Source: Zanthoxylum bungeanum
Taxonomy: Eukaryota > Streptophyta > Magnoliopsida > Sapindales > Rutaceae
Assembly: GCA_019454045.1 (NCBI GenBank)
Contig: SKCR01007812.1
Span: 62,001-126,000, forward strand
Length of the DNA stretch: 64,000 bases
Direction: 5' to 3'
The position numbers and the translations under genes are program-made. A model generated the notes under the pieces. That model made no database searches. It saw nothing but the letters and a program-made list of their open reading frames with translations, and had not been told where the DNA came from. Positions 32,319-44,525 of the stretch are shown here, in pieces. Positions within the stretch are counted from its first letter, which is position 1. Each line of letters starts with the position of its first letter.

Positions 32319-33407
32319 TTAAAGCTTACTCATACGTGGCAGGATATGAACCGTCAAAGCTTCAAACCCACGTGGGGTATCCACCACGTAGATCTTCGGC
32401 GGCACCGCCTTAATATTGACGACCACAATTTTACTACCACCGTCAGGGCTACTTTGACAAACAGCACAAACTCTGCCGCCACCAGCAGCAACACGGAGTG
32501 CCCCTATAAGCAACTCTGATTTGATAATTTCCCTCCACTCATCCGTTTCTTGATGATACATCCGAAGCGTGCCGTTGATCTCATCAATCATGTACATCAG
32601 CTCCTCGTCCATGGCCGCCACCGGCCCTCTCCATCCTTCGATCATCCCCTCCGGCATATCCTCCCACGTGTCCTCAACGACGTCGTATACAATCCCTTCA
32701 ACTCCCTTCACATTCACCACGCACAGCTTCCCCATCCACCCCACCGCGTCTATCGCTTCTCTACTAAACCTCCCATTCTTAAGCTCCCTGGTCTTCTTCT
32801 CCCATTTCGAATTCTCTCGTAGGTCCCACGTCTCCACAGACTTCGCCACGTCACTGGAGAACTGAGACCCGATCCCGCTTGCCACGTACACGACGCCGTT
32901 TAAAGACCCCGCCGCGCACCATCGGCGCGGGGTCACGAGGTTCGGACCGTGCGTCCAGGTTCGGAGAACGGGGTCGAAGATAAGAGGTCGGGTTAGAGCC
33001 GGGGATAAGTTGTGGGTGGTGGCGGCTAAGAGGATTAGTTTTCCGGAGACGGAGACTAATTGGACGGAGAGGTTGCGGGAGAGGAAGGAGGGGTGGTGGA
33101 GGAGGAGATGAAGAGGCGGAGGAGGGAGTGGGTCCCAGCTAGAGGAGATCGGATCGAACGCGAAGAAATGGATTGATGACGACGACGATGATGATGATGA
33201 TGATGACAAGATAGTGTAGAGAGAGAGGAAGGGAGGGAAAGAAGGAGAGTAAATAAGGCGACGCCAAGAATGACAAACGTTGTGGAGAATTGAGGGAGGG
33301 ACATTGGAGAGACAGAGGTGAGCTATCTCCTCTGGTAACCCTGGTACCAGTGACTCATCTTCTTCATCTTCTGGTTCTTGTTGTGTTAGTTTTTGGTATT
33401 TGGACAT
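32319..33407 (-). CDS. SKIP25: F-box/kelch-repeat protein, SKIP25-like
   Basis: A 362-residue single-exon ORF. Residues 20-62 form the F-box (LPEEIAHLCLSNVPPSILHN then VCHSWRRLIYSPSFPPF), which binds SKP1 in an SCF ubiquitin ligase. The rest holds kelch-like blade motifs, e.g. FFAFDPISSSWDPLPPPP (about 82-99), a TPRRWCAAGSLNGVVYVASG block (about 160-180) and later VYDVVEDTWEDMP and MYHQETDEWREI, which should recruit the target. The SPSFPPFLSLY stretch is characteristic of the SKIP25 family; length and lack of introns also fit. An 11-Ser run (68-78), encoded by GAC/GAT-rich triplets on the plus strand, is probably a variable microsatellite. The start was chosen because no upstream in-frame Met continues. 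This is the only intact host gene in the window. Its substrate is unknown. Confidence 0.9.
   Translation of the reverse strand: MSKYQKLTQQEPEDEEDESLVPGLPEEIAHLCLSNVPPSILHNVCHSWRRLIYSPSFPPFLSLYTILSSSSSSSSSSSIHFFAFDPISSSWDPLPPPPLHLLLHHPSFLSRNLSVQLVSVSGKLILLAATTHNLSPALTRPLIFDPVLRTWTHGPNLVTPRRWCAAGSLNGVVYVASGIGSQFSSDVAKSVETWDLRENSKWEKKTRELKNGRFSREAIDAVGWMGKLCVVNVKGVEGIVYDVVEDTWEDMPEGMIEGWRGPVAAMDEELMYMIDEINGTLRMYHQETDEWREIIKSELLIGALRVAAGGGRVCAVCQSSPDGGSKIVVVNIKAVPPKIYVVDTPRGFEALTVHILPRMSKL
33178..33207. repeat. Trinucleotide microsatellite inside the F-box gene
   Basis: A gac/gat triplet run on the plus strand encodes the poly-Ser tract. Length variation here would keep the frame. Confidence 0.8.
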
Positions 33408-34172
33408 TGTAAGGGAAAGAGCAGGGAGTTGCTGAATTTTGAGATTTGGGGTTTTTTTTTTTTTTTTTTTTTTTTTTTATTTGGTTGGCCTTGATAAAGA
33501 TAAAGGAAGGTACCAGTTAAAATGTGGAGCCAGTTCCCAACAAAAATTAAAAGGAAAAAGTTGAAGTTTGGGTGCCATCTGTTTTTCTTTCGTTTTTTAT
33601 GATGGAATGGAACAGGCTCTTGCTTACCATTAATTCCTGTTTGCATCAAATAATGACTACACTTAACAATATTTTTTTTCCAATTTAAATCTAGTGTTGG
33701 AATTTTTTTACTTTTAAATTTTTATAATAACTATTATAGTTGTGTATAATAAAATAATTACTTATTTAAATTTAATTATTTATAAATTTTTATTTTATCA
33801 TAAATTGAAAAATTAAGTTCGATACCGAATTTAACTCCACTTTTATCTTGATAGTCTCATCATTAAATAATTACGTTCAAATATAATTTTCAATAATAAT
33901 AATAATACCACATTCTAACATTTATTTCAAAAAGTGTAACGATTTTTATAGTTTACAACATTGATTCATTATGCAAGCTGCACGTGGCATGCATGAAGAT
34001 CACAAGATAGTGAAAAACTTTTAGCAACCAATGTGCGGGTGGGGGTAAATAACCAACAAGATTTGAATTACACAAGCACGAGGGTTGAATTAAATGGGAG
34101 ACTTTTTCTAGGGTGGCTCAATAATAATTTTTTTATAAAAAAAATCATTCAAATTATTTTTTCCGGATTTAA
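33408..34172. other. Upstream region of the F-box gene and AT-rich spacer
   Basis: Contains a long T run at about 33450-33478 (A-rich on the gene strand), so the 5' UTR is probably short. I see no clear TATA box and no repeat family. The rest is AT-rich. Confidence 0.5.
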
Positions 34173-34868
34173 TGGTGCGTTTACGTATTCGTAATTAAAA
34201 TGAGATGGAATCGGAATTAAATGGAATGATAATGGTAAATCGGGAATCATAATAAGTTGTTTACTTAACTGTAGGAATCAGAATCAGAATGAAGCAGTAT
34301 TACCATTGATGTGTTTACTTTGTCTAGTAATCGGAATGAATTGTTCAAAAGTTACAAAAATACCCTTAGTTATAATTATATATTAATTATTATTAATTTT
34401 TTGATGTGTTAAATTACTCAATGTTAAATTATTCTTTTATTAAAATATTAAATAATATTTTATTATTAATTATTGATTAATAGTTTTATTTATTATTTAT
34501 TATTTAAGTATTGATTAATTATTAATGTATTAAATTACTAAATATTAAATTTGTATTTTATTACATTATTATTTTATTAAAATGTTAAATATTATTTTAT
34601 TATTAATTATTATAAATTTTATTTATTATTTATAAATTAATTAATTATCTTATGGACAATAATGTAATTTCTCATCAATAATATGAATGAAAATCTCATT
34701 CTCATGAGGGTGGTGGGAAATGGGAATGAGATTCACATTCCCCATTCCCAAATTTGTGGGCTCCACTTTCATTCTCATTCTCATTTATATTCAATTTTAT
34801 GAAGTAAACAATCTTATTGGAAATGATTCACATTCCTCCATTCTCATTGCCATTAAGTAAAGAAACCA
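34173..34868. mobile_element. PIF/Harbinger-type (Tourist-like) MITE, 696 bp
   Basis: Terminal repeats tggtgcgtttac and gtaaagaaacca are inverted (3 mismatches in 12) and flanked by TAA at 34170-34172 and 34869-34871, the 3-bp duplication of Harbinger elements. Subterminal attccnattctcat motifs appear on both sides in opposite sense. AT-rich, no coding. Confidence 0.6.
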
Positions 34869-35007
34869 TAAATATAGCAGGTAAAATTTATGACTATCAC
34901 AGGTTTTTACAATAGACGTATTCTATGAATTCGAACTCCAAATCTAAAAATCATATCTTGAGTCATATATCACAAAGTCATATCCCTTGATGACGATTGA
35001 ATAATAG

Positions 35008-35507
35008 TAAGGGTGACAAAACGAATCAACGAATCGAATCATAAACGAATAGAATCAAAATGTGATGGATTCATATTTGATTCGTTTATTAAACGAATCA
35101 TAATATCAGGATTAGTATTCGATTCGTTTACGAATATTCGTTTAGTCAATGATATTATTTAATAAAATAATTTACCACACTTGATTTACATTACTTCTTA
35201 ATAAACATATACAAATGAAATATGTAATTAATATATTTACTAAAAATATATCACCAAATATTAATAATATTATATTTTCTATGATAATTAGCTATAATTT
35301 CTTGAATCTTAATTGAAAATTAACAAGAACTAGTAAAAAAAAAAAAATAAAACGAATCATAAACGAATCAATGAGCTTAAATTCGTATTAACGAATCGAA
35401 TTGAATTGACTCATTTATTAAACGGATTCATTTTTCAAACTCATATTCGTTTTAAAGCGAATCGAATCAAACGAATAAACGAATCCGGACCCAAATTGCC
35501 ACCACTA
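35008..35507. mobile_element. hAT-type MITE, second copy of the 10321 family, reversed
   Basis: Flanked by the 8-bp TSD aataatag (35000-35007, 35508-35515). Ends taagggtg and caccacta are imperfect inverted repeats. The interior of aacgaatcgaat motifs matches 10321-10877 in reverse complement. More diverged at the tips than the other copy. Confidence 0.88.
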
Positions 35508-35719
35508 AATAATAGTAATAACCCCTTTTATAAATTAAATCCCACTTTATATTTTTCACTATCAACCTTCAAGAGATCAATGGATTTTTAGAATAAAATA
35601 AGAATCTATCTATTATTCAAACAAAAATAATGTAATCTAATTAATGACTGAATACTTGAACGGGAAGTATTCATTTTACTGCTTGTTACCACTTTACCGA
35701 AAACAATAGTTGTTATTTA

Positions 35720-35893
35720 AAAAAAAAAAAACGTTATAAATTTCGCCGTCAAATCATTCGATTTGAGTTTAAACGGAGCATGTAAAACCCCCTCACGACT
35801 GATCTAGATTTTTAAAAATGCACTCACTAAACTTGAACTTATGACCTGATAACTAAACCATAAGTCATGTACCACTAAGCCATGCCCCTTTAA
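35720..35893 (-). mobile_element. tRNA-derived SINE, copy 1 (minus strand)
   Basis: On the minus strand it begins with a tRNA-like A box (ggcttagtggta) and then a B-box-like ataagttcaagt, and ends in the tail block gatttgacggcgaaattt shared with the two copies downstream. Target duplications are imperfect (aatagtt shared near 35707 and 35897). Confidence 0.65.
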
Positions 35894-36400
35894 GATAATA
35901 GTTTTAATAACATTATAATCATAAGAAAATTAAGAAGGAAATTGACTTTGCGGTCAATTTATCTGTTTAGCTTCTTATATTTCACCATATACATCTAAAA
36001 TAAGGATTTACCATCATTTTATTAATCTCGTTTTGGCATTATCATTTAATGATATATGATATATAATTTAATTTTAATCATCTATGTATTTATATATAAA
36101 TGATGCCAATGAGAGACAAAGAGGAGAAAATAATGAGATGATTCTTATTCGTAAATAAGATGTGTAAATAAAATTAAAACCTCAAAATCATATAATGTCA
36201 AACTTATAGTGAAAAAACGAGGGCCAATAACGATATGTATACATAAACATGTATATTAAATTACACAAATTCTAAAAGACAAAAAAAAAAAAAAAATTCC
36301 CTACAATCTATATGATCAAAAAAAATAATTATATGACAAAAATTTATGATTATGTTTTATGATTATGCCTAATTTGGTGTTCACTAGTAGGTTTATTTAT

Positions 36401-36572
36401 TCCTCAAATGACTTGATTTTGTGGTGTAGAATTCATAATATGATCTTAAGGTAATGAGTTCGAATGTAGATATGTCTTTTTTGTAAGAATATAAGACAGT
36501 CAAAAATTTTATATGCTCCACTTAAATTTGGGTATGGTGATTTGGCGGCGAAATTTCAAACATTTAAAAAAA
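36401..36572 (+). mobile_element. SINE of the same family, copy 2
   Basis: Flanked by the 12-bp direct repeat aggtttatttat (36389-36400 and 36573-36584). It has a B-box-like gagttcgaatgtag and the tail gtgatttggcggcgaaattt plus an A-rich end. Confidence 0.78.
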
Positions 36573-36608
36573 AGGTTTATTTATCATTTTGCAATGAGAG
36601 AGCATGGT

Positions 36609-36793
36609 CCATAAGAGACGTGACTTGGTAGTGTATGACTTATGATTTCACTTCAAAGTCCTGAGTTCGAATCTAAAGAATGTATTTCTTGTAAAAATCT
36701 GAGACAACCAGAAATTTTATTTTTTCTTTTTAAACTCGAAATATGTGATTTGACGACATATTTCTAACGTTCTACGTAATAATAATAATAATA
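36609..36793 (+). mobile_element. SINE of the same family, copy 3
   Basis: Flanked by the perfect 12-bp direct repeat agagagcatggt (36597-36608 and 36794-36805). A-box-like gacttggtagtgta and B box gagttcgaatc are visible, then the shared tail and an (ataata)n 3' end, typical of SINE tails. Confidence 0.82.
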
Positions 36794-36805
36794 AGAGAGC
36801 ATGGT

Positions 36806-37551
36806 ATGGTGGCGGTGGGGACACATTCATGATAAATAAGGACACCTAAGGTAGGTGTAGGTAGCTAGCGTGTGAAGAGGAAAAGGTGATTTTGTAATTT
36901 TGCTCGAAAAGGTGGTGGCCATTTTCATCACGTGTGGTCCATGCCATCAATACAACAATATCATCAAGTGTTTTCATTGTCGTAAAATTTACAATATCAT
37001 TTGTAAAGTGCAATGCAACAAATAGCTAATACATATTTTGCAATTTTCAAAATTACAAAGATCCTTATCAATTACTTTACCCCTTCTATATAATAAATAA
37101 ATACCAACTTGTGTTATATTTCCTTATTAAACACTACATGTAACACTTTTCTTATAAACCCACTACGTGAGAATGGAAAGTCTTTGTATTTATATCTTTC
37201 TTACATATATTTTAAATTAATTTCCCCTTTTTGCCTCCTTAATGTCTCTTTGAAAATTGTGGCAAGAGTAATAATATATAGTATTCTCATTTCGACCAAA
37301 AGAGGCCTTGTAGTAGGAAGGAAATTGGGCACTGCCAATTTTGCCCTTATTCCACAAAAGTCAAAACAAAAACACACAAAGAGTAAGCAAAGCTGCATAT
37401 GTGGCAGTGATTTGCTGACTGACAGCTCAACAACTTTTTGGGAATGAATGTGGATATTAGAATTTGATTTTTACAAAAAACAATTTATATATTTTTATTT
37501 TAATAAAAATAAATTAAAATTATCACATTAATAAATCAGATATTTTATTAA
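36806..37551. other. Spacer between SINE cluster and MULE-like MITE
   Basis: No gene recognised. The plus-strand open stretch at 37109-37447 has no domain features and ordinary intergenic composition. Confidence 0.5.
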
Positions 37552-38223
37552 TGAGTTATTTACGTTTCACTACTAAAGTTATGATCAAATAACAATTGGG
37601 TACTATGAATATAAACATATTACATTTTACTACTAAACTTATAAAAATTTAATATTTTACTACTTTTCCATCCAAACCGTTAGTTGACCGTTAGTTGACC
37701 ATAATATCATATTGACATCCTAAGGATAAAAAAGTCTTAACACACACATTATTATAAATTATAAATATTATAATCAACGGTGGTAATTGTACGGCTGAAT
37801 ATTGGAAATACTAATTCTTGAGTATATCTCTTTTTATTGTTATACTTTAAAGTATTTTGGTTATTATGAGAATTTTAATTATTAAATTATTTGGTAAATT
37901 AAATTCTTTATTTTATTGGGTTATATGGATAATTTAGAGATTGAAGTATTTTTATAAATGTGATTGTTGATTGTATTTCTTTTAGTGTTATATATAAGAT
38001 TTAGATATGTTTTTTAAATGGTATAATTATAATTTTCACTTTTATTTTATTTGGAGGATAAAACAGTCTTTTTAAAGGTCAACTGACGGTCAACTAACGG
38101 TTTGGATGGAAAAGTAGTAAAATGTTAAATTTTTATAAGTTTAGTAGTAAAATGTAATATGTTAATATTCATAGTACCCAATTGTTATTTGATCATAACT
38201 TTAGTAGTAAAACGTAAATAACC
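37552..38223. mobile_element. MULE-like MITE with about 148-bp terminal inverted repeats
   Basis: Left arm 37552-37700 and right arm 38077-38223 are long inverted repeats with a few mismatches: gttatttacgtttcactact at the left is matched by agtagtaaaacgtaaataac at the right. Flanks ttttattaa and atttattaa look like a 9-bp TSD with one mismatch, as for Mutator-type elements. The middle (about 375 bp) is AT-rich and non-coding. Confidence 0.72.
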
Positions 38224-40315
38224 ATTTATTAATTTATATTATAAATTTTCTAATAGATCTCCAATGGCTAACCCATACACAACCACCTTAGAAGCCAATC
38301 TCACATCACATGCTTTTGAAAGCCAAGTTTTAAATGCTTTTCATTTATGTAATCGTTGCCAGGCTAATAGTAGGGTCATTCATACTGCATCTACTTGTAT
38401 GACTTTTTATTGCCAGATAAATTCTCATAAACTTGTAACAAAATGAAATATGCCAAGTCTCACTAAAAACTAAAGCTAATAAAGCCAAATATTGATAAAC
38501 TTGCAATTGTAATAAAAAAAAAAATTTATTTTTATTTTTATTTTGTGAGAAGAGAGCAATATTTTATTAAATGAAAGTTAATTTGACCAAATAGCATAGG
38601 AAGTCATGTTAGGATTTATAAATAAAACGCTCAAAATAATTAAAACCATCTGATCGATTATAAAATTAGATATCCACCTAGTTTATCGGAAAAATTACTT
38701 TCACTAAAAAGTCTTCATATTAATGTCAAGTAAATACGCCCCGCTTATAGTTTTGCTGATTTGTTTAATTCTAAAAAAACTTATGTATAGTTTTGATATG
38801 TGTCGACTAAGTAAACTATTAAATTGATATATGTCGTTTTGAGAGGAATGTATTTATTGAATGAAGAACTACAATAATTATTAGGACAAAAATACATTAT
38901 ATTTTTTCTTCTTTTTAGTAAGATTTTACCCCATTAGATTTTATTGGTAAAATTTTAATATGCTAATGTTAAGCAAGTCTAACCAGAGGTGGTCATGGGG
39001 ATATTCGACACGAACAGTTGTCTGTGTCTCAAAAAATCATTTTTAATTATATAATATGAATTTTATAATTTAAATCATTAGCGATAAATGTCTCATTTAT
39101 TGTCTATGACCTCGATAATCTAGGACAACTCCTAAGTCGGTATATATAATGCAACTAGAGGTGATCGAATTCAAATGTGAGTGTTGTGAGTTAACTGTGA
39201 GAGTAATTAGGAGACTGGGGATTGTGGGCAAATAGGTGTCATTAAACAGCAATAAACATGCAAACCATCCAAATCAAATAATCAAAGGAGATCTAGATGC
39301 AATAAAACCCTAAAACAATAAGAACCATAAAACCTGATTAAATACTACAAGTTGAGATGATCTCTGTCCTTAAGAACTTATTGGCTCCGTCACAGGTGCT
39401 TTACGGATTCGTTTTGCCAACGTTCTCCCAGGATTACTTGGATTCTTCTTGTTCAAGGAGCACTCCTTAACAAGTGTATGAACTTGGATCCAAATGGTGG
39501 ATCTCTCTCTCAAAACAAAGAAAACAACACAATGCCTTTTTGAATTCTTGGATATTAATTGTATATGTTCTATATTTCTGTATGGAATAAAAGCCTTCTT
39601 ATATAAGGCATGGAGGGATGCCAATAGGACACCCCTTGGGGTGGGTTGCAACCCTCCAAGGATTGCAACCTCCCATACACCCCTTGGGAATTCCAATAGT
39701 ACACATATACATATACATATCATATTTAATGAATTTGAGGAATTTACAACAGGGATTTGATTGTAATTCAATTTTGATTGTTAAATTGAGAGAGAAAAAG
39801 GCTGTTCAATTTTGATGTCATTCTTGAGCGAGCATGTTGTATTAGAGATGATTTGTAATAGCTATATATAGTTATGCTTGTTGAATGCCACCAATGGGCA
39901 TAAGTGTCCAATAAAATGTCAAGGGCCGTGGCTTCTTTTCATTGTACTGCTCTGTATCACTATAAACAAAAGTTGCAACGAGTGAGCTAAAAAGTTGCTA
40001 TCTCTACAAACATGAGACACTACAACCTTCTCATAAGAATTCAAAATCTCTCAAATATCTTCAATGTCCATGCTATCTCCAACTGGCTGTCATATTTATT
40101 TTGTTTGTTATTATCACTATTTTGATGACTATAATTGTACTTTAATCTGTTAATAATACTACTACATGTTATTGCGCTTCAAATTTGCTCAGAAGTTACC
40201 ATTTAATTTATATCACTCAGGAAAAGTCATATACTAGACCTCACCCCCCTGATTTTTATTCATACTACTTTATTTTGTCTATGTTATAGCCTCAAAAATG
40301 AAAGTTTGTTGGTGG
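38224..40315. other. Long spacer without recognised genes
   Basis: I find no supported gene in these 2.1 kb. A segment at about 39370-39800 has more balanced base composition, with a short open stretch on the minus strand (39370-39771) and the repeated blocks caccccttggg and ttgcaacc(c)tcc, which may belong to an unidentified repeat. Confidence 0.45.
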
Positions 40316-40606
40316 TGGAGGTGGTCATGGTTCCGGTTCGAAATTGGAATTATAATTTTTCGGTTTGGTTAGGGTTCATTCCTGATCGAATCGAAAAGAA
40401 CCGCTGGAACTATACAATGGAATTATTTTGAATTTTTTTAATTAAAAAAATCATTATTAAAATTAAAAAAAGAAAAAAGAAAAAAGAAAATCGGAATGGA
40501 ACCGAACCGAACTGAAACCGTTCGGTTCGATTCCGTTTCTGATTCCATATTTGTGGAATCGGGAACCAGCCGGTTCGGAACCGAACCGGACCGATGTCCA
40601 CCTCTA
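40316..40606. mobile_element. hAT-type MITE, 291 bp
   Basis: The 8-bp TSD gttggtgg (40308-40315, 40607-40614) flanks ends tggaggtgg and ccacctcta. The interior has subterminal inverted ggttcggaaccg-like motifs. It is a different family from the 10321 and 35008 copies. Confidence 0.85.
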
Positions 40607-40849
40607 GTTGGTGGCATCTTGTTCTTAAAAGATGGGTGAAGGGTGAAGTTGTGTTTCGATCCTTGCTTGCTTGAGTTTAACAATGAAAAAAAAATTGTGC
40701 TAAGAATTTTAGTTAGTTGGCCAGTGAGTGCATTTCTTGGTGGGGTGCATTAGATGGTAGTTTGTCTATTTCATTGGCTTGGCCTTTGGTTTGTGCAAGA
40801 AGGTTGGTTGCCTATTTCTAATTAGTTAATTGCAACGAAATTCTATTCC

Positions 40850-42541
40850 GTCGACAAAAAATAATGATAGAAATTTTATTTCTATTTATCGATGGAAATT
40901 CCGTCTCTATTTAGCGATGAAATAAATTCTCATAGTTAAATAGAGACGGAATTTCCGAAGCTATTCCGTAGTTATATATTTAAAAATAATAATTAAAAAA
41001 CGGAAATTTTAAAATTTTAGAGAGGTGAGAAATTTAAAATTTTAAAGATGCGTGGAATTTTTAAATTTTATAAATAAGATAAAGTTTTAAATTTTAGAAA
41101 GGAACAAAATTTAAAATTTTAGAGTGGCGGGAATTTTATAATTATATAGATGTGAGAAATTTTTAAATTGTTGAGAGGAAAATTTTAAATTTTAGATAAG
41201 TGAAAATTTTAAAATTTTTGAATGGTGGAAAAATTTAAAGAATTGACTTTTTTAATTGTTATATATACATCTTCAATTCCACAAGACACCGTAATGTCCA
41301 CTGCAAGTTTCGACACACCACCATCCATTTACGCCACCTTAAACCAAAAAAAAAGTTAGTGTTTGTTTCTCAGGAAAATTTAAAAGTGGAGATAAGAAAA
41401 ATGAGAGATTGATAATGAGAGTTGAGGTATGAAAAAATTTGACGGTATATGGAATTGAGTAAGAAAATTTTTGATGGTGTACTGGAGTAGAGAGTTAAAA
41501 AGATTGTGGTGTATATATAGAGGAAGAAAATAAGAGAAGCGGAGAGATTTGTAAATTTGTTAGACATTTGAAATTTTCGTAAGGAGGTAAATTTTTGAAA
41601 TTTGACGAAATTTAGCGATGGAAATAATGGAATAGAGATTCCATTTCTATTTAACGACGAATTAGCGATGAAAAATCCGTCTATTTTTTTTTTTTTTAAA
41701 AATGGAGTTGAAGGAATAAAAATTTGGAATTGAGATTAAAATTAAAATTTCAAATTAGCTACATAATTGAGATTCTGTTTCTATTTCTATTTAGCGACAC
41801 AATATTAATTCTGTTTATATTTAGCGACGAAACAATTCTGTTTCTAATTAACAATAATTTTAAAAATTAAAAATTAAAGTTAAAATGAAATTTTAAAATT
41901 AGCTACGGAATTGAGATTTCGTTTCTATTTAGCGATGAAATATTAATTCCGTTTATATTTAGCGACAGAACAATTCTGTTTCTAATTAACAATAGTTTTA
42001 CAAATTAAAAATTAAAATTTAAAATTAGCTACGGAATTGAGATTCTGTTTCTATTTAACGACGGAAAAATTCCGTTTCTAATTAACAATAGTTTTGAAAA
42101 TTTAAAATTAGCTACGAAATTGAGATTTTGTTTCTATTTAGCAACGGAAAAATTCAGTTTCTAATTAACAATAGTTTTACAAATTAGAAATTAAAATAAA
42201 ATTTAAAAATTAGCTACATAATTAAGATTCTGTTTATATTTAGCGACGAGAAAATTTCGTTTCTAAATTAACTAGAAATTAAAAATAAAATTTATATATA
42301 AATTTGAAATTAGCGACGGAATAAAGATTTTGTTTCTAATTAGCGATGGAAAAAGTCTGTTTCTAAATTAAATTAGTGACAACAACATAAATCCATCACT
42401 AATTAGCGAAGGATTTATGGTTTCGTTGCTAATTTAGAGATGGTTTTTTTTTTCGTTAAATTTCGTCCATAATTTCATTATTCGTTTAATTTCGTCATTA
42501 AATTTTGAAACGGAATATTTCGTCTCTAGTTCCTTGTAGTG
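40850..42541. mobile_element. CACTA-like element remnant with subterminal repeats
   Basis: The right end ccttgtagtg (42532-42541) is the reverse complement of the CACTACAAGG terminus typical of CACTA/En-Spm elements. Inward lie more than ten copies of a ttctatttagcgacgga-like motif in both senses, as in subterminal regions. I could not find the matching CACTA left end, so the left limit is only where the motif starts. No transposase is visible. Confidence 0.6.
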
Positions 42542-42586
42542 TTCCAATTCATGTGTTGCGGGTCTTTCACACACTCAAGGACGAGC

Positions 42587-44419
42587 TGTAACACCCCAAA
42601 TTATTTTTACCCATATTTTATCTTTATTTTATTATTTTTGGTGAGGGAAATTTAAGGACTAAATTATTAAGTTTGTGGAAGTTGGAATTAAAAATGTGGT
42701 TAAGGACAAGTTTATGGTGGCAATTGATATTCGCCATGTAAGTATATATTTTGCACACACACAACCCTATTTTCTAACCACAGCAGCCACCTTTTAAAAA
42801 AAAGAAAGAAAGATAATAAGAGACAGAGAGCAGGCGAGAGAGAAGAAAGAGAAAAGAAGAAAATGAGAGGTTTTGGTCCCGATCCGGCCGATTCGAAGTT
42901 CAAACTCGACCGAGTCCTTAAGGAAAAGCGTAGATCTCGTCGAGATGATCATTTTGGTGGTGGTTTCATCTCGGGAAACTCCCAATTTTTGTAGAGATCT
43001 TGGTAAGAATCTTTTTATGGTTTTTCTTGATTTCCTGTTGATCCGGAACTCCGATCGACGAACCGTCAGCGGCATTAGAACCGAGATGAGGAGAGGTACG
43101 CTCGGCCGTCGGAAACTTCTTCATCCGATCGGAGCGTGGCTCTCACGCGCGCCTCACGTGGCGGCGCGTGAGGCCCACACGCAGACAGAAGGGGAGGCGC
43201 GTGGATCCCACGCGCCAGGCAGAATTATGCCGCCGATTTCCCGAGTCTCCTCCGTGATTTTCAGACCATTCCGAGTAGTAACGGACCTCCGGATCTTAAT
43301 TTTCGTTAAGTTTACGAGAGCGCCTGAACCACGTTTCTCGCATATTCTTTCATCTATTCTAGTTAGGATTATGTTCCTTATAGTAAATTCTTTTGACTGT
43401 TAGGTGATCGTGATACCGTAAGCAGGGACGGTCCTGCTGCCTAGTTCCTTTATCTGTAGTCAGCTCACCAGGTGCGTGGATAAGCCTGTAACATTGATGT
43501 TTTCAAAAGTATACAATATTTATGTTTTCTTAAATGAATTTTAAGGTAATGCATTAAATGAGTTTATTTTTATAAAGTCTATATATTTTGCTACGAAGTA
43601 TGGATCGAATATTGATTATGTTGAAATCATGTGTTTGTGATATATGAGAAACTTGCATGATTTGAGATATATGAGCATGGATTTTGGAAATGATTTTTAT
43701 GTTAGGATGCACCCCGTGTACATATATGTGCCAGATTATTTGCCGTGAGATGAGGTCTCATGTTGCCAGTTTTGCTCCGGATGCAGTTATTGCCGTGGGG
43801 ATACCCCATGTTGCCAGCTTTGCCGTATTGTTACGAGAGTGTGCATATAGATGAATAAACAACTTTATTATTCAGAGTATTCTTGAACAGTATGAGTTTT
43901 ATGAGAAATGAGATTTATGATTTCAAGTAAATGTTGAATTTATTTATTTACAGCTTTATATACTTATTTATAGTATGAAATACTTATTCTATCCACCTTG
44001 TTACTTGTTTATCCACGACACTAAGCTGTGATCCATTGCACTAAGCGTGAGCTTACCCATTTCCTTAACATTTCAGGTTCAGCAGTTTAGTAGATTATCA
44101 TTTCCATATGCTTCTTCGTCATCATTTCCTGCCAGTAGAGAAATGTTGTGCCAACAGTAGAGTGTCTTTGTTATGTATTTTCTTGGAAGAATTTATTGTC
44201 TAATGTTAGACATTGAGCCTTTAATTGATACTGAGGATATTGTGTTTCCTTCATGGATATTTTTTTTGTTGAGTTGGATCATGGAGATCCTATGTTATGA
44301 TGATATTTTCAGTTTAGATTTTTCCTTGTATTTGGAGGATTAGTCCATATTACAGGGGAACTCTGCCAGTTTCTAGTCTCCGTCCCACCCCTACCCTACC
44401 TCTGGGGACGGGTGTGACA
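42587..44419 (+). repeat. 5' LTR of the Tekay-like element (1833 bp)
   Basis: Direct repeat of 47005-48802, with an extra stretch of about 35 bp near 42795 that the 3' copy lacks. It contains two imperfect ttgccgtg(a/g)g(a/g)t...catgttgccag units at about 43740-43830. Confidence 0.9.
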
Positions 44420-44424
44420 TTTAA

Positions 44425-44434
44425 TGGTATCAGA
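44425..44434 (+). promoter_or_regulatory. Primer binding site of the Tekay-like element (tRNA-Met)
   Basis: tggtatcaga follows the LTR end by five bases and matches the complement of the plant initiator tRNA-Met 3' end. Confidence 0.85.
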
Positions 44435-44525
44435 TATGAGGGTTGATAGATTCTGTAGACACTTTCTTTTTCTTTATTAGTTATTCTATGTCTTTTAGCG
44501 GTTGACATCTCTCGTGTGTTTTCAG

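Noticed and set aside
32550..32865. Plus-strand ORFs opposite the F-box gene
   Set aside because: They are shadows of the minus-strand F-box/kelch gene, whose domains are clear.
39370..39771. A 133-codon minus-strand ORF
   Set aside because: No recognisable domain, low-complexity neighbours and no codon-use signal; left as unexplained spacer.
42873..43403. A 176-codon plus-strand ORF and its near copy at 47256-47573
   Set aside because: Both lie inside the LTRs of the Tekay-like element, lack domains, and are broken differently in the two copies.
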